A stretch of 64,000 nt of DNA. Source: CAJMNU01 sp905214855. GTDB taxonomy: Bacteria; Bacillota; Clostridia; Lachnospirales; Lachnospiraceae. The notes below the pieces were generated by a model that was not told the origin of the DNA, searched no databases, and worked only from the letters and a program-made list of their open reading frames with translations. The stretch spans positions 98,048-162,047 of the forward strand of contig CALADM010000007.1 of assembly GCA_937890595.1 (NCBI GenBank). The letters run 5' to 3'. Within the stretch, counting starts at the first letter, position 1. The number at the start of each line of letters is the position of its first letter. Position numbers and translations under genes: made by a program. Of the stretch, positions 60,381 to 64,000 are shown piece by piece.

Positions 60381-60623
60381 ATGAGAAAGTACAAGTTGAA
60401 TGGTCATCTTGAGACCATGCTCTGTAATGGCTGCGGCAGAAAAATAGCAGTAAAAGAAGGGATTGTAAGAGAAGGAACTATTTCTGTAGATCATATATGG
60501 GATTTTTTCTCAGAAAAAGATGGGGAGATCCATCATTTTGATCTGTGTGAAGAATGTTATGATGAAATTGTCCTTCAATTTAGGATTCCGGTGGATGTAG
60601 AAGAACAAATTGAACTGTTGTAA
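60381..60623 (+). CDS. Small Cys-rich protein of unknown function
   Basis: An 80-residue protein. Two Cys pairs suggest a zinc ribbon: CNGCGRK (about 18-24) and CEECYD (about 61-66). The end is acidic (VDVEEQIELL). GTGAGG lies before ATG 60381. It stands between rimI and rnz with its own terminator (60624). I do not recognise a named family; a zinc-binding adaptor or regulator is possible. Confidence 0.7.
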   Translation: MRKYKLNGHLETMLCNGCGRKIAVKEGIVREGTISVDHIWDFFSEKDGEIHHFDLCEECYDEIVLQFRIPVDVEEQIELL

Positions 60624-60672
60624 AAAAAGAGAGCAATTGTCATGTGGCAGCAGACAGTTGCTTTCTTTTTGA
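60624..60672 (+). terminator. Terminator of the small Cys-rich gene
   Basis: GCAATTGTC (60632-60640) pairs with GACAGTTGC (60652-60660) with flanking A and T runs. Confidence 0.85.
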
Positions 60673-60907
60673 GTTAAGGTAAAAGGTACTAATGAGTATT
60701 TTGTGATACAATACTGATTTAGAGAGTCATATCGATTGTGTTTAAAGGCAGGGAGAGGTACTTGCATTCTGTGAATCAGATATGCTATGATGAAAACTAT
60801 ATGAAGAATAGAATGAAAGAATAATATTAATGAAAGAATGATATTTTGGATCATACATGTCTTGATATAAAAAATAGGAAAACCATAGCAGGAAATGAGG
60901 AAATGAT

Positions 60908-61825
60908 ATGTTAGATATTTGTTTACTTGGCACTGGGGGAATGATGCCTTTGCCATATAGATGGCTGACATCAATGATGGCTCGCTGTCAGGGAAGTAAT
61001 TTGTTGATCGATTGCGGAGAAGGAACACAGATTGCATTGAAAGAAAAGGGGTGGAGTCCAAAACCAATTGATGTGATCTGTTTTACCCATTATCATGCAG
61101 ATCATATCAGTGGTCTTCCGGGACTGCTTTTAACAATGGGGAATGCAGAGAGAACAGAACCCTTGACTTTGATCGGTCCTAAAGGATTGGAGAGGGTTGT
61201 AGGGGCACTGCGCATGATTGCTCCAGAATTGCCATTTCCATTGCGTTTTATTGAACTCACAGAGCCAAGAGAGCAGATCAGACTGGAACCATATCACATT
61301 GAAGCATATCGTGTGAACCATAATGTAGTGTGTTATGGGTATTCGATCACAATTCCGCGTGCAGGAAAGTTTGATGTGGAAAAAGCAAAGGAAAATGCGA
61401 TCGAACAAAGATTTTGGAGTCGTCTGCAAAAAGGAGAGACAATACAAGATGGGGAGCGTATTTTGACCCCAGATATGGTATTGGGAAAAGAGAGACGAGG
61501 TCTGAAAGTGGTATATTGTACAGATACCAGACCAGTACCAGTGATTGCAGAATATGCTAAAGGGGCAGATCTCTTTATTTGTGAGGGAATGTACGGAGAA
61601 CCAGGAAAAGAGACAAAAGCAAGAGAATACAAACATATGACATTCAAGGAAGCGGCAAAATTGGCAAAAGAGGCAGATCCAAAGGAACTTTGGCTGACAC
61701 ATTACAGTCCTTCTTTGACACATCCAGAAGAATATATGAATGTTGTGCGGGAGATTTTCCCAAGAGCAAGAGCAGCAAAAGATGGAAGAACAGTAGAATT
61801 GGAATTTGATGAGGATGAAGCTTGA
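60908..61825 (+). CDS. rnz: Ribonuclease Z (tRNA 3'-end endonuclease)
   Basis: A 305-residue metallo-beta-lactamase-fold nuclease. The metal motif is FTHYHADHISGLPGLLL (about 58-74); further ligands lie in YCTDTRPV (about 201-208) and LTHYSPS. RNase Z cleaves tRNA precursors that lack an encoded CCA; the complete tRNA-Leu gene in this window lacks CCA, in agreement. It sits between rimI and tsaD without interrupting the direction. Confidence 0.92.
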   Translation: MLDICLLGTGGMMPLPYRWLTSMMARCQGSNLLIDCGEGTQIALKEKGWSPKPIDVICFTHYHADHISGLPGLLLTMGNAERTEPLTLIGPKGLERVVGALRMIAPELPFPLRFIELTEPREQIRLEPYHIEAYRVNHNVVCYGYSITIPRAGKFDVEKAKENAIEQRFWSRLQKGETIQDGERILTPDMVLGKERRGLKVVYCTDTRPVPVIAEYAKGADLFICEGMYGEPGKETKAREYKHMTFKEAAKLAKEADPKELWLTHYSPSLTHPEEYMNVVREIFPRARAAKDGRTVELEFDEDEA

Positions 61826-61913
61826 TAAAACGTTTTTGTAAACTAAACTTGAATGCTGGATAATGAAAAATGAAAATGGATTGAGAGAATAAGCCTGTTG
61901 GCTGGAGGGAAAA

Positions 61914-62951
61914 ATGAAAAAAAGAACAACAGAAGAAGATGTATACATTCTTGCAATAGAAAGTTCATGTGATGAGACAGCAGCAGCGGTTGTTAAAAAT
62001 GGAAGGGAAGTATTGTCAAATGTGATTTATTCCCAGATCGATCTGCATACTTTATATGGAGGTGTAGTGCCGGAAATCGCCTCCAGAAAACATATTGAAA
62101 AGATCAATCAAGTGATTGAAAGTGCATTAGAACAGGCACATATAACATTAGAGGAGATTACCGCAATTGGCGTTACATATGGTCCGGGATTGGTTGGAGC
62201 TCTTTTGGTAGGAGTAGCAGAAGCGAAAGCAATTGCGTATGCTGCTAAAAAACCTCTAGTAGGTGTTCATCATATTGAGGGGCATGTGTCCGCTAACTTT
62301 ATTGAACATCCAGAACTAGAGCCACCATTTGTTTGTCTGATCGTTTCAGGTGGTCATACTCATTTAGTCATTGTAAAAGATTATGGGGAATTTGAGATTA
62401 TAGGGCGCACTAGAGATGATGCAGCAGGTGAGGCATTTGATAAGGTCGCAAGAGCTGTAGGATTGGGATATCCGGGAGGACCCAAAGTAGATAGGACAGC
62501 CAAAGAGGGAAATCCTCATGCAATGGAATTCCCAAGGGCGAAAGTAGAAGGAGCACCATATGATTTTAGTTTTAGTGGCTTAAAATCTTCTGTGCTTAAC
62601 TATATTAATCATGCTCAGATGCGAAAAGAAGAAATTTATGTACCGGATTTGGTGGCATCTTTCCAAAATGCTGTTGTGGAAGCACTGGTGAGCAGGGCAG
62701 TGCTGGCAGCAAAAGAATATGGATATGATAAATTGGCAATTGCGGGAGGCGTGGCATCTAATTCTGCTCTGCGTGCAGCAATGAAAGAAACCTGCGAAAA
62801 AGAAAATATTCAGTTTTATTATCCATCACCAATCTATTGTACAGATAATGCGGTTATGATCGGAGTAGCTGCATACTATGAGTACATCAATGGGACACGC
62901 CATGGATGGGATCTTAATGCCGTGCCAAACCTGAAGTTAGGTGAACGATAA
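61914..62951 (+). CDS. tsaD: tRNA N6-adenosine threonylcarbamoyltransferase TsaD
   Basis: A 345-residue TsaD. It begins ILAIESSCDETAAAVV (about 12-27). The metal-binding His pair is in VGVHHIEGHVSAN (about 117-129), and the nucleotide loop SGGHTHLVIV is followed by AGGVASNSALR near 284. It transfers threonylcarbamoyl to A37 of tRNA with TsaB and TsaE. GGAGG lies five bases before the ATG. Confidence 0.97.
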   Translation: MKKRTTEEDVYILAIESSCDETAAAVVKNGREVLSNVIYSQIDLHTLYGGVVPEIASRKHIEKINQVIESALEQAHITLEEITAIGVTYGPGLVGALLVGVAEAKAIAYAAKKPLVGVHHIEGHVSANFIEHPELEPPFVCLIVSGGHTHLVIVKDYGEFEIIGRTRDDAAGEAFDKVARAVGLGYPGGPKVDRTAKEGNPHAMEFPRAKVEGAPYDFSFSGLKSSVLNYINHAQMRKEEIYVPDLVASFQNAVVEALVSRAVLAAKEYGYDKLAIAGGVASNSALRAAMKETCEKENIQFYYPSPIYCTDNAVMIGVAAYYEYINGTRHGWDLNAVPNLKLGER

Positions 62952-63020
62952 AGAAATAACAAAAAATAAAGATGTGTAGGTAGCATGAAATAGGAGAGGG
63001 AAATCGTGCAGGAGGAGACC

Positions 63021-63740
63021 ATGCAGGCTAAAATCATACAGGAGAAGATTACAGCGATTGTTTTGGCAGCAGGACAAGGAAAGCGGATGCAAAGTTCGGT
63101 TCAGAAACAATATATGCTTCTGGAAGGAAAACCATTGATATTTTATAGTTTAAAGGCATTTGAAGAGAGTGTTGTAGATGAGGTTATTTTAGTTGCAGCG
63201 AAAGGGGAGATGGAGTACTGCCAAAAAGAAATTGTGGAACAATATGGATTTAAAAAAGTCACCCAGATCGTAGAAGGAGGAAAAGAGCGATATCATTCGG
63301 TGCATGAGGGATTAAAGGCAGTAACAGGAAGAGGATTGGTTTTGATCCATGATGGTGCTCGCCCTCTTCTCACTGTCGATATTATAGAACGTGCTGTGGA
63401 TGGAGCAAGAAAATATCAGGCATGTGTTGTTGGGATGCCTGTAAAAGATACTATTAAGATTGCAGATGAAGAAGAGTATGCCGCACAAACTCCTGAAAGA
63501 CGTTTGGTGTGGCAGATACAGACTCCTCAGGCGTTTGAATATTCTTTGATCAAAAAAGCCTATGATCTGCTTATGAGCGATGAGACAAATCAGGTGGGGG
63601 TTACAGATGATGCGATGGTAACAGAAAAAATGTTGCATCAGCCTGTTAAATTGATTCTAGGTTCATATTCTAATATAAAAGTGACAACCCCAGAGGATAT
63701 GGAGATAGCAAAAGTGTTAATGCGCTATATTTTGCGTTGA
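63021..63740 (+). CDS. ispD: 2-C-methyl-D-erythritol 4-phosphate cytidylyltransferase IspD
   Basis: A 239-residue nucleotidyltransferase of the MEP isoprenoid pathway. It carries the CTP-binding loop VLAAGQGKRMQSSVQKQY (about 15-32), LIHDGARPLL (about 112-121) and the C-terminal VTDDAMVTE. It couples CTP to methylerythritol phosphate. Start 63021 has AGGAGG five bases upstream; a GTG at 63006 with a weaker site is an alternative that adds five residues. Confidence 0.93.
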   Translation: MQAKIIQEKITAIVLAAGQGKRMQSSVQKQYMLLEGKPLIFYSLKAFEESVVDEVILVAAKGEMEYCQKEIVEQYGFKKVTQIVEGGKERYHSVHEGLKAVTGRGLVLIHDGARPLLTVDIIERAVDGARKYQACVVGMPVKDTIKIADEEEYAAQTPERRLVWQIQTPQAFEYSLIKKAYDLLMSDETNQVGVTDDAMVTEKMLHQPVKLILGSYSNIKVTTPEDMEIAKVLMRYILR

Positions 63741-63814
63741 AATACAAGAATAAATACAAGATATGGATATACGAAAAAAGATGCAAAAAAAATAAAAAAA
63801 GTTAAAAAAAAGTG

Positions 63815-63843
63815 TTGACAATGTCGGTGAATAATGGTAAACT
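63815..63843 (+). promoter_or_regulatory. Upstream promoter-like sequence before tRNA-Ser
   Basis: TTGACA (63815-63820), 17 bp, TAAACT (63838-63843). Confidence 0.5.
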
Positions 63844-63907
63844 GATTGAGCTTTGAGATGACACTGAATTGAACAAAAGAAAAAATAAAAAAGTTCAAAA
63901 AAAGTAC

Positions 63908-63936
63908 TTGACAAACGAAAAACAGTGTTGTATAAT
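63908..63936 (+). promoter_or_regulatory. Consensus promoter of tRNA-Ser
   Basis: TTGACA (63908-63913), 17-bp spacer, TATAAT (63931-63936): a perfect sigma-A promoter, 14 bases before the tRNA. Confidence 0.88.
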
Positions 63937-63950
63937 GACTGAGCGCGTTT

Positions 63951-64000
63951 GGAGAGATATCGAAGTGGTCATAACGAGGCGGTCTTGAAAACCGTTTGTC
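63951..64000 (+). tRNA. tRNA-Ser (anticodon TGA), 5' part, cut by window edge
   Basis: The 5' acceptor GGAGAGA, the D-arm and the anticodon arm GCGGT-CTTGAAA-ACCGT (anticodon TGA, reads UCN) are present; the variable arm has begun when the window ends. Confidence 0.88.

Overview
The window looks like chromosomal DNA of a low-GC, strictly anaerobic, fermentative Firmicute of class Clostridia, most likely a gut Lachnospiraceae. Signs of this are AGGAGG-type ribosome sites before almost every gene, RNase Y, long-form HPF, the recA-recX-rny and hpf/secA/prfB blocks, a LexA (SOS) box of the Firmicutes type, a CcpA cre box, and several unrelated [FeFe] hydrogenases with no respiratory chain. Genus and species cannot be fixed from sequence reading alone. 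No insertion sequence, prophage or CRISPR array was seen.

Layout. 1-2.1 kb: start of a LysR regulator, a split chromate-transporter pair, and tRNA-Leu. 2.1-4.7 kb: a NitT/TauT-type ABC importer on the minus strand. 4.8-9.6 kb: hydrogen module 1 (small [2Fe-2S] protein, PAS-containing sensory-type [FeFe] hydrogenase homologue, SpoIIE-like PP2C phosphatase, group-B-type [FeFe] hydrogenase). 9.8-14.7 kb: XpaC-TelA pair, a putative CcpA-controlled ~350-nt RNA encoding a 30-residue peptide, and a TIR-domain protein. 14.9-16.3 kb: a PurF-like protein that has lost the glutaminase nucleophile. 16.6-21.7 kb (minus): the trimeric electron-bifurcating hydrogenase operon (NuoE-like, histidine-kinase-like ATPase, [2Fe-2S] protein, NuoF-like, catalytic HydA). 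22.1-25.3 kb (plus, divergent): hydrogen module 2 (DRTGG, RsbW-like ATPase, group-D-like [FeFe] hydrogenase homologue, DRTGG, PHP phosphoesterase). 25.4-28.8 kb: two dehydrogenases and a BCCT transporter with an unusual promoter/hairpin. 28.9-41 kb: polysaccharide deacetylase, sirtuin-like protein, hisH-hisF, ung, uppP, a 1410-residue activase-like protein, a rhomboid-like protein and pyruvate kinase. 41.6-50.9 kb: intracellular subtilase, recA-recX-rny, hpf, secA, prfB. 51-64 kb: cytidylate-kinase-like protein, azlCD, ACT protein-hom, tex, the t6A genes tsaE, tsaB and tsaD with rimI, rnz, ispD and the start of a tRNA-Ser.

How it fits together. The striking part is 4.8-25.3 kb: four [FeFe]-hydrogenase homologues of four different types, together with one PP2C phosphatase, two GHKL ATPases, two DRTGG proteins and one PHP phosphoesterase. 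The simplest reading is that two enzymes make or consume H2 (group B and bifurcating) and two homologues act as H2 or redox sensors feeding a phosphorylation/partner-switch circuit. That is inference from domains and gene order; no STAS-type target is present in the window. The rest is mainly housekeeping.
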